A stretch of DNA of 9,457 bases, taken from the NCBI GenBank assembly GCA_902462475.1, contig CABQCB010000053.1, positions 1 to 9,457 of the forward strand, written 5' to 3'. The notes under the pieces were generated by a model that saw only the letters and a program-made list of their open reading frames with translations, was not told the origin of the DNA and did no database searches. This stretch comes from an uncultured Oscillibacter sp. (GTDB lineage: Bacteria > Bacillota_A > Clostridia > Oscillospirales > Oscillospiraceae). This document shows positions 1 to 6,012 of this stretch, one piece after another (the stretch's first letter is position 1; every line of letters begins with the position of its first letter). The translations under genes and the position numbers were made by a program.

Positions 1-1100
1 AGGCAGGCACCCACGTCGGAGTCCTTGGCCTCGCGCTCGTGGTTGACGCTGAGGATGTTGGCGCCGCAGCCGGACACCACCTGCAGCACCTGAATCAGGC
101 TGCCGGGCTTATCCACCACCTTGGTGGTGATCTCCGTGATACGGCCGGACTTGGTCAGGCCCTTGGTGATGATACGGGAGAGCGTGGTCACGTCCACGTT
201 GCCGCCGGAGACGACGCACACGGTCTTCTTCTCGGAGATGTCCACCTTGCCGAACATGCAGGCAGCCACGGTGGTGGCACCGGCGCCCTCGGCCACGGTC
301 TTCTGGCCTTCCATCAGGGCCAGGATAGCGGCAGCGATCTCGTCCTCGGTGACGGTGACGATCTCGTCCACGTACTTCTGGCACATCTCGAAGGTCATGT
401 TGCCGGGAGTCAGCACGTGGATGCCGTCGGCCAGGGTGTCGCCGTCGGGCACAGTGGTGATCTTGCCGGCCTTGCAGGACTCATACATGGAAGGCACGGT
501 AGCAGCCTGAACGCCGATGACCTTGCAGGAGGGCTTCAGGCTCTTGATGGCCAGCGCGATGCCGCTGATGAGGCCGCCGCCGCCGATGGGGCAGACAACC
601 TGCTCCACCTCGGGCAGCTGCTCGAGGATCTCCAGGCCGATGGTGCCCTGGCCGGCCATGACATAGGGATCGTTGAAAGGATGGGCGAAGGTGTAGCCGT
701 GCTCCTTGGCCAGACGGTCAGCCTCGCGGGCAGCGTCGTCATACACGCCGGGGACCAGCACCACTTCGGCGCCGTACTTCTTGGTGGCCTCCACCTTGCT
801 GATGGGGGCACCGGCAGGCATGCAGATGATGGACTTGATGCCCAGCTTGGTAGCAGAGAGGGCGATGCCCTGAGCATGGTTGCCGGCAGAGCAGGCGATG
901 ACGCCCTTGGCCGCCTCTTCGGGCGTCAGGGAGCGGATCTTGTTGTAGGCGCCGCGGATCTTGAAGGCGCCGGTGAGCTGCAGGTTCTCCGCCTTGATGT
1001 ACAGGTTGTCAGCGATCTTGGACGCGGCATCCAGAGGAGTTCTGCGGGCGATGCCCTTGAGCGCCTTCTGAGCGTCCTGGATCATTTCCAATGTCAGCAT
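1..1100 (-). CDS. ilvA: Threonine ammonia-lyase (catabolic type, ACT domain), C-terminus cut by window edge
   Basis: This enzyme deaminates L-threonine (and usually L-serine) to 2-oxobutyrate and ammonia with PLP, in the cytosol. The window shows 366 codons of a fold-type II PLP enzyme. The PLP-binding lysine is K47 in LTGAFKIRGA, the substrate loop is SAGNHAQG at 71-78, and the tetraglycine phosphate loop is GGGGL at 173-177. From about residue 330 an ACT regulatory domain begins (TKVVDKPGSL). Members of this type run to about 400 aa, so roughly 35-40 residues lie outside the window. The start is chosen because GGGAGG sits 8 nt before ATG and the reading frame upstream has no better start. 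A single ACT domain and lack of the long biosynthetic C-terminal region fit the short catabolic (TdcB/IlvA-like) form rather than the E. coli-type biosynthetic enzyme; this is an inference. It is the first gene of its transcript, reading out of the window, so downstream partners are unknown. Confidence 0.95.
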   Translation of the reverse strand, partial: MLTLEMIQDAQKALKGIARRTPLDAASKIADNLYIKAENLQLTGAFKIRGAYNKIRSLTPEEAAKGVIACSAGNHAQGIALSATKLGIKSIICMPAGAPISKVEATKKYGAEVVLVPGVYDDAAREADRLAKEHGYTFAHPFNDPYVMAGQGTIGLEILEQLPEVEQVVCPIGGGGLISGIALAIKSLKPSCKVIGVQAATVPSMYESCKAGKITTVPDGDTLADGIHVLTPGNMTFEMCQKYVDEIVTVTEDEIAAAILALMEGQKTVAEGAGATTVAACMFGKVDISEKKTVCVVSGGNVDVTTLSRIITKGLTKSGRITEITTKVVDKPGSLIQVLQVVSGCGANILSVNHEREAKDSDVGAC

Positions 1101-1156
1101 GAAAATAACCTCCCAATCATTTTTGCTTTTCAGCCTTTTCAACAATTCTTCCACGA

Positions 1157-1234
1157 TCAAGAGCGGATGCAGTTGGTCAATTCAAGAAGATTGTCCTCGA
1201 ATGAAAGACAAATTCTTTTTTCTTTGTTTTTCAT
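1157..1234 (-). CDS. Possible 25-codon leader ORF before ilvA
   Basis: A short frame starting MKNKEKRICLSF and ending TGA at 1157-1159 begins only about 5 nt after the predicted ilvA transcription start. It has four leucines, two isoleucines and one threonine in 25 residues, a mild enrichment for the amino acids linked to this pathway. There is no ribosome binding site before its ATG, so it would have to be read leaderless. No terminator-like stem with a U run follows, which argues against classic attenuation. It may be chance. Confidence 0.15.
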   Translation of the reverse strand: MKNKEKRICLSFEDNLLELTNCIRS

Positions 1235-1245
1235 TTTCTGCTAAC

Positions 1246-1274
1246 ATTATATAATCTGTACCCTGTAAATACAA
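1246..1274 (-). promoter_or_regulatory. Predicted sigma-A promoter of threonine dehydratase gene
   Basis: On the minus strand a perfect -10 box TATAAT (1246-1251) lies 17 nt from a weak -35 TTGTAT (1269-1274, 3 of 6 consensus bases). The expected transcription start is near 1239, giving a leader of about 140 nt before the ATG at 1100. The weak -35 box next to an inverted repeat at 1278-1294 would fit an activated promoter. This is sequence matching only. Confidence 0.6.
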
Positions 1275-1277
1275 TGC

Positions 1278-1294
1278 ACAATTCTTCCAATTGT
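1278..1294. promoter_or_regulatory. Operator-like inverted repeat upstream of ilvA promoter
   Basis: ACAATT-N5-AATTGT is a perfect 6-bp inverted repeat with a 5-bp spacer, placed just upstream of the weak -35 box of the threonine dehydratase promoter. The first 12 bases (ACAATTCTTCCA) recur exactly at 1142-1153 in the leader, and a degenerate relative is present on the minus strand around 1173-1191. The position suits an activator site. The cognate regulator is not in the window and AT-rich DNA can give such repeats by chance. Confidence 0.4.
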
Positions 1295-1370
1295 TTTTTG
1301 GGGAAATACTACCTTTTGACGAAACGTCCTTGATATAGAGACAGTTGCTTCCAAAGTGTAGGCAGGCAGC

Positions 1371-1399
1371 AAAAAAAGAGGCATTTTTTTGACATGCTC
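1371..1399 (-). terminator. Predicted terminator of moxR-vwa operon
   Basis: Read on the minus strand, GAGCAT, a 9-nt loop and ATGCCTC form a short stem with one bulged base, followed directly by seven T residues (1371-1377). It begins 12 nt after the stop codon of the VWA gene. The stem is short, and an alternative A7/T7 hairpin overlaps it, so termination strength is uncertain. Confidence 0.55.
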
Positions 1400-1410
1400 A
1401 CCGGGAAAAA

Positions 1411-2610
1411 TCACCGTTTTTGCATCAATCGCCGCATTCCGGCCGCCAGTCCTTCCGCCGTCAGTTCGTACATGGGAAACACTTTGCCCAGATCCCAGTG
1501 GGTCTGCGACCAGTAATCCCGCCTCTGGGGCATGGGATTTGGGTTGAGCCAGATGAGATGGGGGAACTGATTTTTCAGCCGCTCCAGGCAGCGGATGCCT
1601 GACGGCCCGTAGCTGCGGGTGGCCCAGTCGTACATAGGCTCTGTCAGCTCATAGGGGTGCATGGCGGCGTCCCCCACCAGGATGAGCTTGTAGCTGCTGT
1701 CGTAATTGCGCAGCACCCAGTCCAGCGGCACCGACCCGCCTCCGCCCCACTGGAGGGAGGGCTCCAGATAGAGCTTGTCATAGACGCAGTTATGGAAGTA
1801 GTAGACATGCAGCTCCTTGAAGTGGTTGGACCGGGTGGCCGCCCGGAACAGGGCACCGCACAGCCCGGCGTAATACTCCATGGAGCCGCCGGAGTCCATC
1901 ATCAGCAGCACCTTCACCGCGTTTTTCCGGGGCCTGCGGTAGCGGATGGACAGGGTGCCGCCGTGGTCACAGGTATCGTGGATGGTGCCGTCCACATCCA
2001 CCTCCAGCTCCCCGTCCGACTGGAAGGACATCTGCCGCAGCAGCCGGAACGCCGTCTGGAACCGGCTGTCATCCAGCGTGGCGTCTCCCCGGAAATCCCG
2101 GAACCGGCGCTCACCCGCCACCGACAGCGCCGTGCGGTGCTGTCCCGTGCCGCCGATGCGGATGCCGCCCGGATGCACGCCGCTGTTGCCGAAGGGGGAG
2201 CGGCCCTGGGTGCCTACCCAGTAGTTTCCGCCGTTGTGCTCCTCCGTCTGCTCCTCCAGGCGCTCTTTCAGCCGGGCCAGCAGCTGCTCCAGTGTCTCGT
2301 CCGGCACGCCCTGCCGGCGCAGGTCCGCGATGGTGCGGCCCAGGTCCTCCGATGGGTGGGCCAGCCATTCCAACAGCTCCGGCGGAAGCTCCCCGTCCCA
2401 GGGCACATCCTGAAAAAACTCCAGGAACACCCGGTCGAACCGGTCGTAATCCGCCTCATCCTTCACCAGCACCATGCGGCAGAGCTGATAGAACCCCGTC
2501 AGGGACGAATGGTGCAGCCCCCGCTCCAGGGCCTCCAGCAGTGTCAGCCACTCCCCCAGGGATACATCCAGTCCCCGGGAGCGCAGCAGGTAAAAAAACT
2601 CCGCGAACAT
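1411..2610 (-). CDS. CoxE-like VWA domain protein, partner of MoxR ATPase
   Basis: A 399-aa cytoplasmic protein with no signal peptide or membrane segment. It has an all-helical N-terminal half with a charged coiled stretch around 100-125, a glycine-rich linker at about 126-170, and a C-terminal VWA domain from about 230. The VWA metal site (MIDAS) reads DSGGS at D239-S243, where the usual motif is DxSxS, so the middle serine is glycine. The usual TDG position reads VGDAAMHPYEL (312-322). As I recall, this variant is shared by the CoxE-like family rather than being damage. VWA proteins of this kind bind a MoxR-type AAA+ ATPase and act as substrate adaptor in maturing or activating an enzyme (CoxD/CoxE, CbbQ/CbbO, NorQ/NorD, RavA/ViaA). 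The ATPase gene is directly upstream, 3 nt apart, and the Shine-Dalgarno (GGGGTGAGG) overlaps its stop codon, which suggests translational coupling. The client enzyme is not identifiable here. Confidence 0.88.
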   Translation of the reverse strand: MFAEFFYLLRSRGLDVSLGEWLTLLEALERGLHHSSLTGFYQLCRMVLVKDEADYDRFDRVFLEFFQDVPWDGELPPELLEWLAHPSEDLGRTIADLRRQGVPDETLEQLLARLKERLEEQTEEHNGGNYWVGTQGRSPFGNSGVHPGGIRIGGTGQHRTALSVAGERRFRDFRGDATLDDSRFQTAFRLLRQMSFQSDGELEVDVDGTIHDTCDHGGTLSIRYRRPRKNAVKVLLMMDSGGSMEYYAGLCGALFRAATRSNHFKELHVYYFHNCVYDKLYLEPSLQWGGGGSVPLDWVLRNYDSSYKLILVGDAAMHPYELTEPMYDWATRSYGPSGIRCLERLKNQFPHLIWLNPNPMPQRRDYWSQTHWDLGKVFPMYELTAEGLAAGMRRLMQKR

Positions 2611-2613
2611 GCC

Positions 2614-3426
2614 TCACCCCAGCGCCTTGCGCAGCGTCCGCAGGTCCTTGTCCTTTTTCACCAGCACGCCGGCAAAGGGGATCTCCCGGGCGATCCGCTC
2701 CGGTGCCACGCCGCCGGCCGCCAGCGCCCGCAGCCAGTCCACCAGCTCGGAGGTGCTGGGCCGCTTTTCAATGTCCCGCAATCCCCGCACCCAGTAAAAA
2801 GCCTCCAGGGCCTGGGTCAGCAGGTTCTGCTCCAGATCCCCGAAGTGGACGCGGACGATCTGCTCCATCTGGGCGCGGTCGGGGAACTCGATATAGTGGA
2901 ACACGCAGCGGCGCAAAAAGGCGTCGGGCAGCTCCTTTTCCGCGTTGGAGGTGATGATGACCACCGGCCGCTGCCGGGCACGCACCGTCTCCCCGGTCTC
3001 GGGGATGTAAAACTCCATCCGGTCCAGCTCCCACAAAAGGTCGTTGGGAAACTCCAGGTCCGCCTTGTCGATCTCATCAATGAGCAGCACCACCCGTTCC
3101 TCCGAGCGGAACGCCTCCCCCAGCTTGCCCAGCTTGATGTAGCGGGCGATATCGTCCACGCCGCCGGTGCCGAACTGGCTGTCGTAAAGCCGCTGCACCA
3201 CGTCGTAGACATACAGCCCGTCCTGGGCCTTGGTGGTGGACTTCACGTTCCACACCAGCAGCTTCTCCCCCAAAGCGTCCGCCACCGCCTGGGCCAGCAG
3301 CGTCTTGCCTGTGCCCGGCTCGCCCTTGATGAGCAGGGGCTTTTCCAGCGTGATGGCCACGTTCACGGCGCTCATCAGCTCCGGCGACGCTACATACTGT
3401 CCCGTACCTGTAAAGAAATGTTCCAT
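2614..3426 (-). CDS. MoxR-family AAA+ ATPase
   Basis: A 270-aa ATPase, a usual length for the CoxD/MoxR group. Visible motifs are Walker A GEPGTGKT (35-42), Walker B VVLLIDEID (112-120, catalytic E118), sensor 1 ITSN (N161), arginines R172-R173 in FLRRC as finger candidates, and a sensor-2-like RPSTSEL at 222-228. Such ATPases form hexameric rings that remodel or insert cofactors into client proteins through a VWA partner, which here is the next gene. The start is supported by GGAG 7 nt before ATG. The promoter and a 15-bp palindrome lie just upstream (3453-3502). The family assignment is secure. The cellular client is unknown, and the neighbouring CoA-transferase operon points the other way, so proximity gives only weak guidance. 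Confidence 0.93.
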   Translation of the reverse strand: MEHFFTGTGQYVASPELMSAVNVAITLEKPLLIKGEPGTGKTLLAQAVADALGEKLLVWNVKSTTKAQDGLYVYDVVQRLYDSQFGTGGVDDIARYIKLGKLGEAFRSEERVVLLIDEIDKADLEFPNDLLWELDRMEFYIPETGETVRARQRPVVIITSNAEKELPDAFLRRCVFHYIEFPDRAQMEQIVRVHFGDLEQNLLTQALEAFYWVRGLRDIEKRPSTSELVDWLRALAAGGVAPERIAREIPFAGVLVKKDKDLRTLRKALG

Positions 3427-3452
3427 GTTCGGCTCCTCGCAGTCTGAAATTC

Positions 3453-3467
3453 CGCCGCAGTGCGGCG
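3453..3467. promoter_or_regulatory. 15-bp palindrome at the moxR transcription start
   Basis: CGCCGCA-G-TGCGGCG is a perfect 7-bp inverted repeat around one central base. It covers the position where transcription of the moxR-vwa operon should begin (about 3467). It could be a repressor operator or a short 5' hairpin in the mRNA, although a one-base loop would need the stem ends to open. Its function is inferred from position only. Confidence 0.4.
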
Positions 3468-3473
3468 CCTTCC

Positions 3474-3502
3474 ATTATACCAGACGGCCCTCCCCGTGAC
3501 AA
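3474..3502 (-). promoter_or_regulatory. Strong sigma-A promoter of moxR-vwa operon
   Basis: On the minus strand TTGTCA (3497-3502, 5 of 6) and TATAAT (3474-3479, 6 of 6) are separated by 17 nt, and TGG directly before the -10 box adds an extended -10 element. This is the best promoter match in the window and implies a leader of about 40 nt. Confidence 0.8.
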
Positions 3503-3537
3503 TCGCTCCCGGGACGTTACAGCATGCAACATCCATT

Positions 3538-3566
3538 TGTATCATACAGCAACACCACATGATACA
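3538..3566. promoter_or_regulatory. Inverted repeat TGTATCAT-N13-ATGATACA in divergent promoter region
   Basis: Perfect 8-bp arms are separated by 13 bp, so the half-site centres are 21 bp apart, or two helical turns, as expected for two half-sites on one face of the DNA bound by a dimeric regulator. It lies 36 bp upstream of the moxR -35 box and 127 bp upstream of the CoA-transferase start codon. No regulator gene is in the window. I could not find a convincing -35/-10 pair for the CoA-transferase operon in the AT-rich stretch 3600-3690, which fits an activator-dependent promoter. Confidence 0.45.
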
Positions 3567-3692
3567 TTTCCCGGCCTAACTCTGCCTTTCCCGCGGTTTT
3601 TCCCGTTTTTATAGTTGGCATATTTTTTGCTTCATAGTTTTGCAAAAGCTTGAAACAAATTCGTGAATCGACTTTGAAAAGAGGTTACTGCA

Positions 3693-4892
3693 ATGGAAAT
3701 GGAAAAAGGCTTGCTTGACGGCGTCGTGGTACTGGATCTGACCCGCGTTCTGGCCGGTCCCTACTGCGGCATGATCCTGGCGGATATGGGCGCCACGGTC
3801 ATCAAGGTAGAAAACCCCAAGGGCGGCGACGACACCCGCAAGATGGGTCCCTTCGTCAACGGCAACAGCGTCTACTACGCCAACTTCAACCGCAGCAAGA
3901 TCGGCTGCACCCTGAACCTGAAGGACCCCGAGGCCAAGGAGATCTTCAAGGAGATGGTGAAGAAGGCGGACGTGGTCATTGAAAACTACCGTCCCGGCAC
4001 CATGGAGAAGCTGGGCCTTGGGTACGACGTGCTCAAGGAAGTCAACCCCGCCATCATCTACGGCGCCGTGTCCGGCTTCGGCCACACCGGTCCTCTCAGC
4101 AAGCGGGCCGGCTATGACATCGTGGGCCAGGCCATGGGCGGCCTTATGAGCACCACCGGCTGGCCCGGCGGACAGCCCACCCGCGTGGGCACCCCCATGG
4201 GCGACGTGCTGGGCGGACTGAACCTGACCATCGGCGTGCTGGCCGCTCTGGTGAACCGCCAGAAGACGGGCCTGGGCGAAAAGGTGGACGTGGCCCTGGT
4301 GGACTCCGTGGTCTCCGCCATGGAAAACATCACCATGATCTATCAGGCCACCGGCCGCATCCCCCAGCGCATCGGCAACCGCTATGAGTCCACCTACCCC
4401 TATGACTCCTTCCCCGCCAAGGACGGCAACGTCATTATCGCCGCCGGCAACAACAAGCTCTTCGCCATTTTGTGCGACGTCATGGGCCAGCCGGAGCTGA
4501 AGGAAGACCCCCGCTTCCTGGAGGTCAAGGACCGCGTGGCCAACCACGAGCCCCTGCGTGAGATCGTCTCCGCCTGGGCCCAGAATTACACCATCGAGGA
4601 GATCGACCAGATGCTCAACAGCGCCGGCTGCCCCGCCAGCGCGGTGAACACCATCGACCGCATGGTGGTCGATCCCCAGATCGCCGGCGCCCGGGATATG
4701 TTCCCCGAGATCGACCAGCCCGGCATCGGCAAGCTGCACATCACCGCCACCGCCCAGAAGCTCACCCGCACCAAGTCCTGCCCCCGCAAGCCCGCCCCTC
4801 TGCTGGGCGAGGACAACGCCGAGATCTTCGGCAAGATGCTGGGCTTCGACGAGGCCCGTCTTGCCGAGCTGAAGGAAAAGGGCGTTATTTGA
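3693..4892 (+). CDS. Family III CoA-transferase (CaiB/BaiF type)
   Basis: A 399-aa cytosolic enzyme, the standard length for family III CoA-transferases, which move CoA from one acyl-CoA to a free carboxylic acid and form interlocked dimers. The N-terminal signature LDLTRVLAGPYCGMILADMGATVIKVE covers residues 14-40 (key residues R18, P23 and D31), and VIENYRPGTMEKLGLGYD follows at 95-112. The motif GYDIVGQAMGG (140-150) leads to the region of the catalytic aspartate, most likely D171 in MGDVLGG, matching Asp169 of formyl-CoA transferase. GAGG 8 nt before the first ATG supports this start; a second ATG two codons later is less well spaced. It is followed 19 nt later by an HMG-CoA-lyase-type gene, so it probably activates the substrate of that lyase. 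Donor and acceptor cannot be read from sequence: acetyl-CoA or succinyl-CoA as donor is a guess. Confidence 0.92.
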   Translation: MEMEKGLLDGVVVLDLTRVLAGPYCGMILADMGATVIKVENPKGGDDTRKMGPFVNGNSVYYANFNRSKIGCTLNLKDPEAKEIFKEMVKKADVVIENYRPGTMEKLGLGYDVLKEVNPAIIYGAVSGFGHTGPLSKRAGYDIVGQAMGGLMSTTGWPGGQPTRVGTPMGDVLGGLNLTIGVLAALVNRQKTGLGEKVDVALVDSVVSAMENITMIYQATGRIPQRIGNRYESTYPYDSFPAKDGNVIIAAGNNKLFAILCDVMGQPELKEDPRFLEVKDRVANHEPLREIVSAWAQNYTIEEIDQMLNSAGCPASAVNTIDRMVVDPQIAGARDMFPEIDQPGIGKLHITATAQKLTRTKSCPRKPAPLLGEDNAEIFGKMLGFDEARLAELKEKGVI

Positions 4893-4911
4893 AAACAGGA
4901 GGCGCAGTCAT

Positions 4912-5820
4912 ATGAAGCAGAAGATCGACGTCATCGAAGTCGGCCCCCGGGACGGCTTCCAGAGTGTGAAATGCGCCCAGATCACCACAGAGCAGAAGCT
5001 CAAGGTCATTGACGACCTGGTCAGCGCCGGCGTCAAGCATCTGGAGTACACCTCTTTCGTCAGCCCCAAGGCCATCCCCCAGCTGGCGGATGCCAAGGCG
5101 GTCACCGAGGTGGTTTTGAAAAAGTACCCCGATCTGGACCTCTTTGCCCTGGTGCCCAACCTGCGGGGCGCCCAGAACGCCTATGAGCTGGGCCTCCGGA
5201 AGGTGTGCTATGTGGTGTCTTTGAGCGTGAGCCACAACAAGGCCAACATCAACCGTACCCACGAGCAGTCCCTGGAGGCCTACAAGGAGATCCGCGCGGC
5301 CTATCCCGATCTGGACGTGATCGTGGACCTGGCCACCACCTTCGGCTGTCCCTTCGAGGGCAAGTATGAAGACCCCGCCGCCGTGGTGGCGTTTTTGAAG
5401 GATTACATGGACGCGGGCATGACCACCTGCTGCCTGTGCGACACCATCGGCATCGCCGATCCCGCCCAGGTCAAGGCCGTTATCTCCGCCGTGAAGGAGG
5501 CCTATCCGGCCCTGGAGCTGATGGTCCACTTCCACGATACCCGGGGCCTGGGCATGGTGAACACCATGGCCGCCATCGAGTCCGGCATCACCAAGGTCCA
5601 GTCCGCTCTGGGCGGCCTGGGCGGCTGCCCCTTCGCCCCCGGCGCATCCGGCAACCTCTCCACCGAGGACATGGTGTGGATGCTCAACGAAATGGGCTAT
5701 GACACCGGCATTTCCTTCTCCAAGCTCCTCGCCGCCGCCAAGGACCAGGTCAAGGTCATTGCCGGCAATTACAGCGGCCACCACATCAACGTGGAGGCCG
5801 AGACCCCCTGCAAAGCCTGA
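4912..5820 (+). CDS. HMG-CoA lyase family enzyme (DRE-TIM metallolyase)
   Basis: A 302-aa TIM-barrel lyase. HMG-CoA lyases cleave 3-hydroxy-3-methylglutaryl-CoA to acetoacetate and acetyl-CoA with a divalent metal. The family residues are all present: GPRDGFQ with R13 and D14, EYTSFVSPK (45-53), metal ligands H206 and H208 in HFHDTRG, and the C-terminal signature GLGGCPFAPGASGNLSTED with catalytic C239 and metal ligand N248. The spacings H206-C239 (33) and C239-N248 (9) equal those of the human enzyme (H233, C266, N275), so it should be active. AGGAGG 9 nt before ATG sets the start. It is second in an operon with a family III CoA-transferase, as expected when the free acid is the growth substrate. 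A related 3-hydroxyacyl-CoA with another side chain is equally possible. Transcription ends at the hairpin at 5851-5900. Confidence 0.93.
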   Translation: MKQKIDVIEVGPRDGFQSVKCAQITTEQKLKVIDDLVSAGVKHLEYTSFVSPKAIPQLADAKAVTEVVLKKYPDLDLFALVPNLRGAQNAYELGLRKVCYVVSLSVSHNKANINRTHEQSLEAYKEIRAAYPDLDVIVDLATTFGCPFEGKYEDPAAVVAFLKDYMDAGMTTCCLCDTIGIADPAQVKAVISAVKEAYPALELMVHFHDTRGLGMVNTMAAIESGITKVQSALGGLGGCPFAPGASGNLSTEDMVWMLNEMGYDTGISFSKLLAAAKDQVKVIAGNYSGHHINVEAETPCKA

Positions 5821-5850
5821 TACCACTCTTTTCCCCTCTCTTTTCCATAT

Positions 5851-5900
5851 GGAAAGACCCGGTCCGCAGTCGCCGCTGCAGGCCGGGTCTTTCCCTGTTT
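5851..5900 (+). terminator. Rho-independent terminator after CoA-transferase/lyase operon
   Basis: A perfect 12-bp stem, GGAAAGACCCGG (5851-5862) with CCGGGTCTTTCC (5883-5894), is extended inward by GCAG/CTGC and followed by CTGTTTT. It begins 31 nt after the lyase stop. There is no T run on the other strand, so it should act on plus-strand transcripts only. Confidence 0.85.
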
Positions 5901-5955
5901 TCATCGGAAAACGCCGCTCCATCTGACCTTATTTCAAATTCAAAAACTGGCTCTT

Positions 5956-5982
5956 TTGGCAGGCCAGTGTCCCTGGTATAAT
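5956..5982 (+). promoter_or_regulatory. Extended -10 promoter of pyridoxal kinase gene
   Basis: TATAAT (5977-5982) is preceded by TGG, an extended -10 element. TTGGCA (5956-5961, 5 of 6) lies 15 nt upstream, a short spacing that the extended -10 could compensate. Transcription should begin near 5989, about 24 nt before the start codon. This makes the in-frame ATG at 5956 impossible as a start because it lies inside the promoter. Confidence 0.75.
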
Positions 5983-6012
5983 GAGGCAAAACAAGCAAAG
6001 GAAGTGCCGTTT

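Noticed and set aside
1101..1240. T-box or amino-acid riboswitch in front of ilvA
   Set aside because: I could not find a T-box consensus, a terminator/antiterminator pair or a run of U after a stem in the leader.
39..1244. 401-codon open frame on the plus strand, antisense to threonine dehydratase
   Set aside because: It is rich in His, Gly, Ala and Asp without any motif, and the opposite strand encodes a complete catalytic core of a PLP enzyme. It is a codon-bias shadow.
1657..3447. 596-codon open frame on the plus strand, antisense to the moxR and vwa genes
   Set aside because: It lies wholly opposite two genes with clear family motifs. Its translation is low-complexity (rich in H, Q, L, P, G), as expected from GC-rich codon bias on the opposite strand, and has no ribosome site or recognisable domain.
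3609..4739. 376-codon minus-strand frame opposite the CoA-transferase (and a 345-codon one at 4885-5922 opposite the lyase)
   Set aside because: Both are shadows of well-supported plus-strand enzymes. Compositions are biased and their ends run into intergenic regulatory DNA and the terminator.
5842..5855. 14-bp palindrome TTTCCATATGGAAA just before the lyase operon terminator
   Set aside because: It could be read as an antiterminator competing for the left arm of the stem, but the stem of the terminator is far more stable (12 GC-rich bp) and the site lies after the last gene with nothing downstream to control; the next gene has its own promoter.
5956..6012. Longer N-terminus for the pyridoxal kinase, starting at the ATG at 5956
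   Set aside because: That stretch contains the TTGGCA and TGG-TATAAT promoter and the AGGAAG ribosome site; the extra residues do not fit the family start (KRIVSIQDIS).
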